DNA of 64,000 bases from Lytechinus variegatus. Its lineage: Eukaryota; Echinodermata; Echinoidea; Temnopleuroida; Toxopneustidae. The notes beneath the pieces were generated by a model. It was not told where the DNA came from. It saw nothing but the letters and a program-made list of their open reading frames with translations, and searched no databases. The position numbers were made by a program, and so were the translations under genes. Shown here one piece after another: positions 23,101 through 35,604 of the stretch (positions are counted from its first letter, which is position 1; each line of letters opens with the position of its first letter). Location of the stretch: positions 44,052,701 through 44,116,700 of the forward strand of contig NC_054746.1 in the NCBI RefSeq assembly GCF_018143015.1. Reading direction: 5' to 3'.

Positions 23101-26100
23101 AAATATAACAGTATCATAACCGAACTGAAATGAAAAAAAAATAAGCTGATTATGTTGTGGTCGGAGGAGGGGCGACCCTTTTTTTATTTTCTACCCTTAT
23201 ATACCCATCCCATCGACAAATTTGATATCAAGCTTGATTGCAGCAGATGTTACAACAATGATTTCGAATTTCTATAGGTATATATATATATATTGATATA
23301 TAAGTGTGAAAAATCTATGAAATCTCGCTCTGTATGTATGCGGTAAAACTAAAAGAGAAAAATATCAAATTAAAAAAGGTAGTACACACATATTTTTACA
23401 ATGTTCATGTGGTTTCTTTCCTTGAGGAAATCCCAATTGAATAGAGAAAATATACATTGCACACATTGTCTCGCCTTTGTCAAACAAAACCAGACCGAAA
23501 TTTTCGGATATCTTGCGATTATGACATACGTTTTGGGAGGTATATTCAATAACATAAATGAAACATGTAAGAAAACAATCGTGACAGTATATAGCATTAA
23601 CAATAGGTAATAAAATCAGAAAGCTAAAGGTAATATGAGGAGAGCAAGAAAGAAATCATGTCAGCCGGAGATCTGAACTTGTTATCATATGAGCTGAGGT
23701 TGTTTCTTTTATTTAGGGTTACAATATTGGAATTGTTGCAGCTCATACCACTTTCTTAGTTCTATATTTTCCTTTCTTACGGCAAGTAATCTCTAGAAAT
23801 ATTTTTGTAGCTCAAAATAACAAGAAGCGCACACATTGAACACGCCCATCCAGACGACATAGTTTGGAATGAAATGAAGAGGCGTTAGGTGAGAGGGGCG
23901 GGCAGAAAGGAGTAGTGCACTCGTATCCAGTGAATTGGTATTTCAATAGCCATACTATTATAACTGTCATTCTCTCAACTTCTTCTTCTTTTGATTCTTT
24001 ATTCGTCTATTTTGATTGATTTTATCACAACGTCATAAAATTATCAGTATACAAAATAATCCGCATTACCATTTTTATTTTATATCATGATTATGATTAT
24101 CAAATTTTATCAGTAGTATAGTACATTAAAAAATACATAATCATTGCTGTTATCAAAATGTAATTGGTAAAAATTCCCTTTTTTCAAATATAATCATCAT
24201 TATCATCACCAGCAGCAGCAGCAGCAGCAGTATCAAGATCCTCACTTCATTACACATGATTCTTAATCTAAGGATACATCTAAGAATGACCGATAGGGTC
24301 AGGTTCACTATTGGTATGTTAATGAATCTAGCATATGATTTCTCATAGGCCGCATCGGACGTGAGTCATTAAACATAACCTTCATGATAAAATAACTTGG
24401 AGATAGAAATAGCAATCTTCCAAAATCTAAGTTTTTTTATTCATATACAGTTGGCAGCAAAATTATTCAACCCCCCTCACATTTTCGACATTTTGGTGAA
24501 TTTAATGATGTTGCGACTGCAGATTGTTACCAAATCATTAAAGTAGTCAAAAGATAGTTAATTACAATTGAATACCAGAAAAAAATCCAGATTTAATTCC
24601 TAGTCTATTCTAAATTGCTGTTTTCACATAAAAAGCAGGTGGCAAAATTATTCAATCCCCTATGAATATGCATTATTAATGACTAATGGCAAGACATGTT
24701 TACATGTTTAGAGGTGAATTAAGCCATGACACACATAGCAATATACATAATTTGCATATTTGCATAATTAATATCCACCCAATGGGTATGCCTTGTATCA
24801 GTAGGCCCTATATATTCCTCATATGTCCCTTGCACTATGCTGACAAAATGGTTAAGGCTAAAGAGTGGTCCCAGAAATTTAGGGAGGAGATTGTAGCTTT
24901 GCACAAGAAAGGGAATGGCTACAAGAAGATATCCAAGCTCTTGAATGTCCCCAGAGACACTGTTGGGAGCATCATTTGTAAGTTCAGAGCCACTGGTACT
25001 ACAGCTACAAAACATGGTCATGGACGAAAGAAGTTTTCAGCAGCTGCAGCAAGGTTCATGAGAAGACAAGTGGACTCGAACCCGAAGGTTTACAGCAAAG
25101 GAGCTGAAGGAGGACCGGCTAAAAGGGGGCAAAGAGGTTTCTGTGGACACAGTGCACCAAACACTTCATGCTGAAGGCCATGAGGGCAAGAACCCCTAGA
25201 CACACACCACTTCTGAAGCCACATCACAAGAAAGGTCGCCTCCAGTTTGCTAGAAGCAACCTGACAAAGCCACAGAGGTTCTGGGACAGTGTTCTCTGGA
25301 CTGATGAAACCAAGCTGGAGCTCTTTGGTCCTATGGATCAATGATACGTGTGGCGCAGGAAGAAGGAAGCGTACAAAGAGAAGAACACTCTGCCTACTGT
25401 GAAGCACAGGGAGAGACTGTGATGCTGTGGGGTGCTTAGCTTCTACTGTTACAGGGTATCTCCATCGTATTGAAGGCATCATGGTTTCTGTCTGGTTCCA
25501 GGATATTCTAGTGAAGAATGACAACCTGTCTGTAAAGAAGTTGGCACTAGCTTGGACATCATTGGACATTCAAGCAGGACAATGACCCCAAGCACAGCTC
25601 CAAATCTACAAAGGCTTGGCTGGAGAAGAAAGGATGGAAGGTCTTTGAGTAGCCATACATCACAGTCTCCAGACCTGAACCCAATCAAGAAATTGTGGTG
25701 GGATCTTTAAAAGGCTGTTGCAACACGTAGACCAACGAGCATCGCTGACCTTGAGACCATTGCGCAAGAGGAATGGGCCAAAATCCTAAGGAGCATTGTG
25801 AGGTGCTTGTGAGAGGCTATTCATCTTGTCTGCAGGAGGTCATTGCAGTAGATGGATGCTGCATAAAGTTCTATAAGACACATCCATCTGGGTTGAATGA
25901 CGTTACAACTTGTTTGTTGTGCATATAAAGGTTCCAGTTTCAGGTGGAGGATAAACAAAATCAGCATTCACCTCAGAATATATGCACTGGCTTTTAAATT
26001 GTCATTATTTGTGCATTCCTTTCTTGTGTGTCAATAGGGGGTTGAATAATTTTGCAACATGCTTTTCGTGCAAAAATTGCAAGTTAAAAAAAATAAGTGA

Positions 26101-29100
26101 AGTAAAATTTGATTTTTTTCTGGTATTTATTAATTAACTGTCTGCTAACTATCTTAATGGTTCAGTAACAATCTGCAGTTACAATGTTATTCATTATGAC
26201 ATAATGTCAAAAATTAGAGGGGGGTTGAATAATTTTGCTGCCAACTGTATATTGTCTAATATCCATAAATCAAGGAATAATTTGACATGGCCATTTGCAA
26301 ATTTCCAATTTTGCTCCGATGTCACAAATTTTATCATCAGATACACAGCCCTCCAATAAGAATGATTCGATGGATTAGAGATAAAATTTTTAAAAAAGTG
26401 CAATATACAATATTGCAAAATTTTATGGAAATTGTGTGTATAATATCTTTTAGCAAAAGTTTCGATTACTTTCGCAAAACTCTCACGTGCACAACACATG
26501 TAATATTAAAGAATTATTATCAGGACGCACACTCATTAATGATTTTGTATTCATTAGGGGAAAAAATACATTATTTTACACGCGATTACGTAATAATGTA
26601 AAATAGGGTTTGACTTAATCGAGAACAGGATTTTGGAATCGCCAATTTGTTCAATGAAGGATTTTTAAGAGCTTTATGATTATTCAATCAATTGAAATTA
26701 AGCATTTGATATTTCAACTTTGATGAAAATATGCAAGAAAATGGTGGTCGATTGTGCATTACATCCATACAGGTTCTAGCAATGGTGGCGATATAACAGG
26801 GGCGGAGCACCTGTCCTTGTGAAAGGGAGGTGAAGAGGGAAAAAGAAGAGAGAGTATCCAAATAAGTGATACGGATCGTGAAGGCCATTTCTATCTTATC
26901 TATGTAGGAGCCTAACTTTGTGAAAGCTTTGCTTTTTAGTTTGGCACATGCAACACTTTTTATACTCATTACCTCATGTCATAAATGAATTTTGAAACTT
27001 TCTCTTTCATACGATTCGTTATATACATCTAGGCCCACGACACTTGCTCTGGCGACAATTGATCCGAGCTTCATTTTGCCTAAGATATAGGGTAAGGGTT
27101 GCAACACGGACATGATGGAGGATTAGGGTTGGGTTTAGGGTATATAGGTATATTGTTAAATCCAAGGCTGAAGTTGGTCATTCAATTTATGTGTGGACTT
27201 TGAGCAATTGTAAGGGAACCCTAGACATAATTTACAACAATAATAATAATATGTTCATTTATATAGCGCTCTTACAATATATAATCGTTTCACAGCGCTT
27301 TACACAGTTATGGAATACAAAATTGTAATAACTAATACATGTATTATTAACACAAATTTATCATATGTTGTAACATTGAAACAAATTAAGTTCAATTTAA
27401 CATTTGATTAAGAAAAGAGATGACGTCATATTAAGTGGTCTTGCCCCAATCAAATACTCAGTCGCGACCCCTTCCATACCTGTGGGTCAATTTTGCACCC
27501 CAACCCCTCCCATGAATTCAAAGGAGGCGACGGCGCATGCTCCTCATATCCTCCTTGCGTGTCACAGTACATTTATTTATTTTATTTATTTATTTCGTTT
27601 TATTTATACAGGGTAGCCCCATCAGTAGTCATGTACTGTTTTCCAGGGGGCCCTGGACATCATAGTCAGTTTATACATTTTGGATTTCAATCAATACATT
27701 TATCAACATTTGTTATCATATATTTGATTCTCCTAGAATAATTCTGAAGCTTGTTCAGAGCAAATTCAAGCTGGAAGAGGCAATTTCAAACATACCGATC
27801 ATTTCTTTTTTTTCAGGTTAAATTTTTTTTAACTGATCTGAAAGACAAGAAGGTCTGACCTCGATCCACATGGTTATTTTGGACTGTGGTATAGAGGTGC
27901 TTATCCGAATCAGTAGATTGTCTAGACACTCTCAAATCCGGACTGAAAATGGATAGAGTCTTAGCGTCAAGCAGCGGCCTGTTCCTCTATATCTTTAATT
28001 TATTGAGACTTATAGGTCTGTACATTTAATTCAATTGTATTTACTTGTTATGTAAAAGAAGAATTGTAAGAGAAATTACCTGTACATTAACTCATTTATT
28101 CATTTCCTATTAAGAAAGTTACAGTTAAGCTTTGTTAGTTACGTAAGTTTAATGAGGCAGAGCAATGTCTGGTATTTTTGTAATGTACGATGATGCTTGG
28201 CAGACAATAGGGACTGTTAGCGGAAAAGGACAATATGATTAGCTATGTTGTTTACATTGTTAATTTCACTGTCATTCAAGAGTATCATAGAACAGGACTG
28301 TTCAAGAAAGAAGCAGAATGTTCTTTATAAGTAGATGTTTCCTGAATAGTGAAAAAATTGATATTAAGCTGGCAGTTTCTTAGAGCAGACCAGAACTCAG
28401 GATAACGCATAGAGCATAGTTTATCTCCACCTGCAATTAACTTTCGAAATATTTGCACACCATCAGCGAACTGTTTGAAGTTATTTTGAGAGAGGAATTC
28501 TCAGTTCTCATCAAGATCATCAACCTACTCTGGAGAACATTCTTCAACCCACGGATTGCTGAAATCGACTGTTTATCATCATCAACTACGTCTTCACGAA
28601 CATTTTAACTCGTTACGGTGACTGTAATTATCCATCGCGTTTCAACATCAATTTCATCATCGCCCGCAATGTGGACATTAACATTTTCTTAATACGGAAC
28701 TCATTGCCAGCCAATTTGGATTTTTGGAATATCATAATTTTGGATTAATCAGAACTGACTCTTCAAGATATGTAAGATAATTTATTATTTTGTTTAGTGT
28801 ATGATCCGTTTACCTGTAAAAAAATAATAATCTAGCTAAATTTTCTTTGATATTTGTTCGGTATTTGTAACATCGTAACATACTCTTTAATAATTCAAAT
28901 TGGCCACGATCACATTATAAAACGGGAAGATCAACTATTGCATGAGCGCGGGTACCAGTGTGGGGACAGAAATGTATTCATATTCTTCCAAATATTTGTG
29001 GAAGAAAAAATAAGTTCGTGAAAAATATTATCATCATTACAGGTTAAAAAATAATAATAATTCAGGGGCCGAGAGCTCAGTGCATTGCCTTCGCTTCGTG

Positions 29101-32100
29101 GGGACTGGCGGATAAAGGGGTAGTGGTCTAGGGTCCCCGACCACCCCTCCCAATTTGGATCCACTATGCTTAGAGACTAAAGTTTTCCTTTTGAAATTGT
29201 AGCTAAACACAAGGGCGTCGATAAATGTGAATTTTCCTCTGTGATTTGAAAACGTTTGTGTTTGCTGTTCGGTCAGCATACAACCAATTCGTCTGTGTTT
29301 GTGCTCAAACATACTTGGTGTATTTCTATATTTGTTTTGGCTGTGAATGACATGATTGAACTCTATTTAATTCATTGATAATAATAAAAAGAAATTCGTG
29401 TCTATCCAATATTTTATCATTTATTTTATTCGGTTAGGGATATAGGGAAGGATTAAAGATGGGGTGGTTTGGTAACAAAAATACTTTTCTGTGTAAAAAG
29501 TAAATTGAATTAAATGAATAAGGAAAAGAGGCAAAAATAAGACTGACGATGTCATCAGATCAGATGTAAAACAACAGTTATGACATAAAAACGAACTTTT
29601 GCTAACTTAAGAAAAAAAAGACAATACATGAATGCCTATAGGTCTTCAACGAATGAGGAAATCAATATCTCACATACAATATTAAAACAATGTTTCAGTT
29701 GATATGATTATACAGAACCCCCTGTCTGAGTGAGTATGATGCTCAAGATAGAGTGTAATTAAACATGGTTGTTCATGCATAAATACCAGATGGAGACGGT
29801 TAATACCATAAAATACAATTTTAAAGGTCAAGTCTACCTCAGAAAAATGTCGATTTGAATCATTAAAGAAAATATCAAACAAGTAAAACGCAGAAAATTT
29901 CATCAAAATCGGATGTAAAATAAGAAAATTTTGACATTTTAAATTTTCCCTTATTTTTCACAAAACAATTATACGCACAACTCTTGACATGCAAATGAAA
30001 AAGTCGACAATGTACCCCACTCACTCACTCACGGTTTCTTTTCTTTTTTATCTGACGTATAAAATATCTCAATTTTTACAGATTTGGCAATGAGGGCCAA
30101 CTTGATTGAACCATAAAATGGTAAAACAATAGTAATCGATGTGTTCACGAGGAATGTCACTCTGTAGGATATTGAGGAGAAAAAATAAATATTTCATATA
30201 TCATATCATAAAATGCCAAAGAAATAGTGACTGGATGAGGTCATCAGTTCCCCCATTTGCATACCGATCAGGATGTGCATGTAACTGTTCGTGAAATAGG
30301 CAAAAATTAGAAATATCATAACTTTCTTATGTTACATCTGATTTTGAGGAAATTTTCTTTATTATTCTTGTTGAATTTCTCTCTTTTTATTTAAACTTTT
30401 GTTGGAGTGGACTTGTCCTTCAAAATTATTGTGTGAAGTCATCGGTTGCGCCCCCCCCCCCCTTCCGAAGGGAGCAATAAATTTTTTTTTGGTGTAAAGA
30501 TATTTCTGCCCTTTCGGCAGCAATGGGGGGATGCAATTGGTGTGAAGATCTTTTTCGTTTTTAGCTTGTCAACAAATTTTATAAAATTTGTGATAATTTA
30601 AGTGATTATAACTCTTCCATCTAAGTTTCTTCTTTTTGTCTTTATTGCGCCATGAGAATTTTTTTATGACGGATACTGGCGCATTACAAATTATGTTCAT
30701 ATCATTATTTGCTGTTGTATTTTTTTAATTAAGTGGGGACAATTCTCCCTTGTAAATCGTGGTTCTATTCCTAGTCATATAGCCCTCCCAAGTCTGGTAT
30801 AACTCACTTTGTGACAAGTTTATCTCCTTCCCAAGTTGAAATCAATGTATGATCATCTTTGAAGTCTGGTGGTAGTTTATGGGTGAATTCTTCTCCGATC
30901 TTGAATTCAACACGATCGGTAATCATCGGCATCTTGGTAGTAACGACAAAATCTTCTCCATCTTGAGTGATCTCCATTTCAGGTGTAAACATCCACATCA
31001 GTTTCCTAATTACAAGACCAACACCAGCCGCCTAAAAAAAGAAAATAGAATTCCATTATTAAGCCATGTACGTACAGTTCGAACTACCTATACATTGTAA
31101 AACCGCTGTCTAAAGTTTTAAGCACGCTGTTTCAGGCCGTCACTCTAACAACTATTGCTTTAAGTTATAAACAAGTTGTTTAAGAAGATTAAACAATTCA
31201 AAAAGTTTAAACACCTTGTTGTTGGGTGACGAGCTTGAATAACATTTTATCTCTTTTTTCTACTGTATAACAAACGTTAAGTTCTTAAAAAGAAGAAACC
31301 TTATCCCCGGCGTCTAGTAATGACTCACGTATTTCAGTCAGATGGACGTGGCGGGTTCGAATCTCAGCCATGGCATGATTTCCTTCAGCAAGAAATATAC
31401 CCACATTGTGCTGCACTCGACCCAGGTGAGGTGAATGGGTACCTGGTAAGATTTATTCCTTGAATGCTTCAGAGCCTATAATATGGCGGCTCGGCTACAG
31501 CCGGGGTCAAGCGCATTTAGCTGCGCTATAAATGGAACATATTATTCTTATCATCATTAAATTTGTGATGTATAATATTTTCCATAGATACCCCCTTTCC
31601 ATGTAGGAATATTATAACAAAATATTTGAAGACAAATTAATTTAAAAAACGTGAATAAAAATTAAGAAATCAAATAAAAAGAAATTTCAGCTCGTTTACT
31701 TCATTCACCATGTTCACATAGTAAATTGTGAATCTTGTTAGCCTTTCTGTTTAAATAGAAATTATGGTTTGGTCCATGCTAGGTTTGTATTAAACGAGTA
31801 AAAAAGGGAAATTAAATCATTCAATTTGCGATTACTTCCTTGAATGAAAGGGATAAAAATTGTAAAAATATGTGTATTCCAATAAAATGGCTGATATTGA
31901 ACGCATGGATTGTGAGCTGCATAATATTGACCAGAGAGTTATAATTTGCATTTGGGTTTCATACTTCATATCACAGCCCTCAAAAATATGTTAGGTTTAA
32001 AAACTGTACTCCTTTCGTTTAATTTACCTGATTATTTCTAACAAACTTATCTTCCAAAATACCCTGGATGGACTTCCACTTCGTGTCGCTTAACATGCCT

Positions 32101-32446
32101 AAACAGATAATCAACATGACCTCATGTCTATCGAGTTCTGCTTGAATAAAAGGCGATGTAATGTATAAACCTTGGTATAAAGCCTCTATCTAAAGCCAGA
32201 AGCAGTATAAGTCCTATAGCAACAGGAATATTCTAGCATTCGTCAGCAAATATTGGTTTCTTATCTATTATCACTATTCATGCTATAACCATCGTAATTC
32301 TAACTTTAATATTGAACCTGTTTCCAGTTTTAGCTTATAATGTTATAGCATAATCGCAAATTCGATTAACTTATTTTTACCTTCAGAAACTCGTCCATGT
32401 TTTCCACCTTTTCTGATCTCCATTTTCCACTCAAGTCCAAAACCAT
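20182..32446 (-). CDS. FABP-C: fatty-acid-binding-protein family, 3 coding exons, 138 aa
   Basis: Intracellular lipid-binding protein of the FABP/CRABP family. Exons: 32446-32381 (22 codons, MVLDLSGKWRSEKVENMDEF and LK), 31031-30808 (from AAGVGLVIRKL through MEITQDGEDFVVTTK, VEFKIGEEFTHK to W-E-G-D-K-L-V-T) and 20308-20182 (SQEDGVTTTRTLVGEKLVM to GDVTATRTFYKMEKKD). Joins are phase 0 then phase 2, totalling 417 bases; splice sites are GTAAAA/TTTTTTTAG and GTGAGT/CTGCAG. The intron near codon 22 sits where vertebrate FABP genes have their first intron. The second, of 10.5 kb, carries a Tc1/mariner copy, a SINE tail and MITEs. Joining the last exon over that distance rests on matching phase and sequence continuity (V-T-K-I-L-S); another terminal exon nearer by was not found. 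R-x-F again replaces the C-terminal R-x-Y. It is the most 5' member of the three-gene tandem cluster. Confidence 0.82.
20439..20705. repeat. MITE with CACTGTTAAAAAAA ends
   Basis: CACTGTTAAAAAAACTGATT at the left is inverted at the right (aaggatattttttttaacagtg). A diverged copy in the opposite orientation lies at 39145-39418. It is inside FABP-C intron 2, 130 bases from the last exon. Confidence 0.75.
21160..21402. repeat. MITE with GCACACTGTAAAAACTG ends
   Basis: Inverted ends: 'cactgtaaaaactgtggtgt' at the left and 'acaccacagtttttgctgtg' at the right, with 'tagaggacc' also inverted further in. The interior is built of repeated TGGTGTTAA/ TTACACC motifs in both orientations. No ORF. In FABP-C intron 2. 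Confidence 0.75.
21403..24447. other. FABP-C intron 2, unremarkable part
   Basis: No exon, SINE or MITE is recognised. There are short simple repeats only: (AT)n near 23278-23292 and (CAG)n near 24211-24230. Confidence 0.4.
24448..26247 (+). mobile_element. Tc1/mariner transposon, decayed transposase
   Basis: 1800 bp element between TA dinucleotides (24446-24447 and 26248-26249). The ends begin CAGTTGGCAGCAAAATTATT and are long inverted repeats of roughly 200 bp. A second 'GGCAAAATTATTCAA' motif lies about 190 bp in from each end, so each terminus carries a duplicated end motif. The transposase reads on the plus strand from ATG 24848 (MVKAKEWSQKFREEIVALHK), with a helix-turn-helix (KKISKLLNVPRDTVGSII) and GRKKF linker. 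The frame breaks near 25085. Catalytic-domain pieces follow in other frames: LWTDETKLELFG near 25295-25330, QDNDPKHSSKSTKAWLEKKG near 25576 and SPDLNPIKKLWW near 25670, with several stops. It is therefore a non-autonomous fossil of the DD34E Tc1 type. Confidence 0.92.
26250..27237. other. FABP-C intron 2, no feature seen
   Basis: AT-rich; no exon or repeat recognised. Confidence 0.4.
27238..27312 (-). repeat. SINE 3' fragment
   Basis: On the minus strand it reads 'tgtaaagcgctgtgaaacga' followed by 'gagcgctatataaatgaaca' and a (TTA)n tail, the common 3' end of tRNA-derived SINEs in marine invertebrates. The head is missing. Confidence 0.5.
27567..27650 (-). repeat. LINE-type 3' tail
   Basis: On the minus strand it reads 'gctaccctgtataaataaa' and then (AAATAAAT)n. 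Compare the plus-strand tail at 3893-3992. The body is not recognised. Confidence 0.35.
27651..29821. other. FABP-C intron 2, no gene seen
   Basis: No exon recognised. A short G/C-rich repeat-like patch lies at about 29060-29165 ('ggggccgagagctcagtgca', 'aatttggatccact'). Confidence 0.35.
29822..30422. repeat. MITE-like element, 600 bp, full copy
   Basis: Left end 'taaaggtcaagtctacctca', right end 'tggagtggacttgtccttca', inverted to each other with some mismatches. The interior is collinear with 1-505 and has no ORF. It lies in FABP-C intron 2, 390 bases from exon 2. Confidence 0.75.
31300..31550 (+). mobile_element. tRNA-derived SINE
   Basis: Box B GGTTCGAATC (31354-31363), then a SINE body with 'cccaggtgaggtgaatgggt' and 'acctggtaagatttattcct', and the tail 'agctgcgctataaatggaac' running into TTATTCTTATCATC. 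Box A is degenerate. It lies in FABP-C intron 1. Confidence 0.7.
32028..32098 (-). CDS. Possible alternative first coding exon of FABP-C
   Basis: Between the TTTAG acceptor (32100-32099) and the CAG|GTAAAT donor (last base 32028) lies ATG plus 22 codons, MLSDTKWKSIQGILEDKFVR then NNQ, ending in phase 0 exactly as the exon at 32446-32381 does. Its K-W-K pattern resembles an FABP N terminus. It cannot be an internal exon after 32381, because that join hits TAA after two codons, so it would have to replace that exon, from another promoter or a non-coding exon. Similarity is weak and it may be chance. Confidence 0.25.
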
Positions 32447-32851
32447 CTTGAATGTCTGCTTAAAGCTTACAACGATGAAATAAAGAACGAAGTATTGAAC
32501 CAGGAATCGCAATGACTTTGGAAATCTCTTAAATCAGAGTAAATTGGTCATCCACTCTAGTCTTCTCGCAACGTTTAATGATACACACATTCAAGTTTGA
32601 AACATAACCAAATCAACGAGGGATGTTGGTGACTTAACACGTCTGTGGACTGAATACACAATGAACTGCTTTGTCCAACTGATGTATGTTCCATACGATG
32701 TCGACTTCTTCAGCTTAGCTATGAATCCCAAATGAGATGGACGATGACATTGATTCTTAAAGACATCGGCAAGGATGTCGGCTTTGTCGGGTCGTAATTG
32801 CTCGTTATGCTGTCAAGCAAGCTAAACCAGGATGAGATAACAAGCTGAGGG

Positions 32852-32858
32852 TATATAT
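32852..32858 (-). promoter_or_regulatory. Possible TATA box for FABP-C
   Basis: GGATATATACCC on the minus strand. A start about 30 bases downstream (near 32825) would give a 380-base 5'UTR with no need for an extra exon. No supporting signal beyond position. Confidence 0.25.
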
Positions 32859-35600
32859 CCTAGCGGAAGAACGAAGCACTAACATGAATTTGCAATGAGT
32901 TATTGTTCTATGTACTGTGCGTAAGCGTCCCAAACCAGACGAGAGAGAGAGCACTCTCTCTAATTTATGTCAACTCTGGCTGAACATTTGATGGAGCATC
33001 GACTTTAAGGTGAAACCGAAACGAGGTCGCCCACGATCAGGAATCCTCTCCTTCTTTCCCTCTCTTTCCGGCTTTTTTTACCTTCTCGGTTTGTTTCGTT
33101 AGGTGAGAGGAATAACATGGATTGATATGTGAGGCATGCAGGTAACCAAGCTGTCGTCTTCCAACGTTTCTCAGGTTTCCATTGAGATTACAGAAGAACA
33201 TTCAGTTCACATCCCATCGCTCACTGACGGCGAATCTGCCAGAGTTTACATTTGTCTAGACTTTCCCCCTCTATTTACCGATTAATGTAAGAGGCCGTGA
33301 GAGCGCCTCAAGTTGCTCTTTATTCATCAATTTGATTGCCTAAGGCCTTTCCGTTCTCACTGCCTCTCCAATAGGACCAGATGAACTAAATTGGTGTTTC
33401 TACCGTTCTCCATTGCGCATAAATTGAACGAAAGAGGAAAGTCTAGAGCCGTGAAACCAAAAATGTGAGGTTGAAGAGTTCGCCCCTCCCCCTTCTCTCT
33501 CCCGGCATTGTAGCTTACAGTCTTTACCGAGTTTGCTCTTTCTGCTTGGGGCAGGGTCGTGTTTTGTTAACCTATGAATACACACTATTTTACCACACCA
33601 CCAAGAGTATGAATAATTGAGGTATGGCACTAAATTGATTGTGATGCGGTCAGAGTGTAAAAAGGTTCGATTCAGCACACTTCAATATTCGAACCAAGTG
33701 CTTGTTGAGAAATCACCCCCTTTGTAAAGGTGAAGACACATAGACTGAAAAAGTACCAGGACAGACTTATTGCGTCCTTCGGACTTGACCCCATTTCGTT
33801 GGCCCATTTTAAACCCCCAACTCATAATTGTGATTTTCTAAGGTGAAATGCCTAATAGATCGTATAATCACTTCCTTTGTCAAACAAGAAGGTTGTGGTG
33901 CTGTGCTTACTGGTTTTTATTCACAGACTTACGGAAATGAAGAAAGCCATTTATGTATCACGCTGCTGATAAAATTTGAGGAATATTTTGTGGAATGAAG
34001 TCACATACAATATGAATTCAATTCCATGAAAACCATTTCCAGGTCAGGGTACTTTCGAAATAATCATTAGTAAATTTGTTGTCTGAATTATTAATGATTC
34101 AGAGTATGGGAACTATTAATAAGAGGAGTTTGATACAGGATAAGTGATGTTAGTGGGATCAGAAGAGAAGAAAGTAAAGGTTGCCAAAAAAAAAAGATCA
34201 GCTACCCTCTAGGGGCAGGTACGTGCCAAAATTAGGAGTCAGACAACGACCTAGTTAGGGTGATGGCACGCAAAGTTATGTGAAGTATTTCAGAGACTGT
34301 GGAGATAGACCCAATATCAAGATAGGGTTGTCATCACTCGACCAAACACTACTCATGGTATCTAAATGATGCACTATATTTGACACAACGAATGTCAAGG
34401 CGAATTAGGCTGGGCCCCTGTCATTCTGTATTTCAGTTGATGTGTTAAACTGGTTTTGTGCACAGGTGAAGGTTCCTCATGACCAGTTCATTAAGGTGTG
34501 GTATTATTCGGGTGCGTTCATGAGCCGCGAGAAGATGGAGGAGACAATACCCCTTTCTGAAAATACAGGAGTGGGCTCTGAACCCAAATGCAAGGATAAT
34601 TTAGTGAGTCAAAATTGTTAGGAAAAACCCAATTTTTGGTACCTAAGAGTTTATGAAAGACAATATTGTTATTTCCAGGGAGAAGAGCGGAAGCAAAATT
34701 TGTAACAAATCTGAAAGAAAGAAGACGTCTCGTTTTTTTTTTAAAGTTATGAATGGGGAGGGGGTGAAGCTTTCTTTGTTAATTTTTGTTCATTAGCTAT
34801 TCCTTTCCCCTATTTTCTCCTACTTTTTAGAAATACCTTTTCGAGCGTTTTATGGGGTGGGGGCACCCCCATATACGCCCCTACCTAATAACTGTCAGCA
34901 GGACTGGTTTGATAAATGTGGGTCACATTAAGAAACTAGAGCACAGGTACATGTACAAAAAAAAACAGGACACATACGTCTGACATACTTGCAACAACAC
35001 ATTGACTACAACGAACATTACCCACCCCCTAATTCCTTCGAGCTCTTTCAAGGTAAACATGTAGGGCACATTCAATTTACATGTAATTATTTGTTCGGGG
35101 GGGGGGGGAGTTAATGATATTTTCAATAGCTCTAAAATTTTGGTTGCTTATAACCATGGTTTGATATGCCTATGAAATAAGACAATATTCATCAAACTCA
35201 AAGGTATTCTTTTGATATAAGCAGCATGTTCACTGAAAACTGAAAATAATGATGTGTTACTAGGTTGCTCTTGTGTATCTCACATTTAAAAAAGAAACCT
35301 GCAGAATTTATAATGTATGCGGGCAGTATATATTGTTTTCTGAAACTGGTAATCATGGTAAAGAAAAAGTATCGAGGAATTATTATTTCTTATTGAAATT
35401 AATCAACATAATTACGTATGTATGAAATTGGAATGATAAGTACAAAACACACACAAAAAATAATATTGAAAAAAAAGGCATATAAGAGCATATAAAAGAT
35501 TAGTAAAAAGTAATTCGAAAATTAGGAAGATAAAAAAAACTTACATAAACCGCTGGTCTCTACCGATCCTTAGAAAAAAATGTGATGGAAAAAATTCTTA
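32859..35600. other. Intergenic, upstream of the FABP cluster
   Basis: No gene found on either strand. Poly-G and poly-C runs are at 35096-35107 and elsewhere. ORFs such as 33400-33678 show no family signature. The rest appears unique. Confidence 0.4.
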
Positions 35601-35604
35601 CTGA

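Noticed and set aside
32028-32098. Internal exon of FABP-C between its exons 1 and 2
   Set aside because: Splicing 32381 to 32098 in phase gives GCA TGT TAA, a stop; kept only as a possible alternative first exon.
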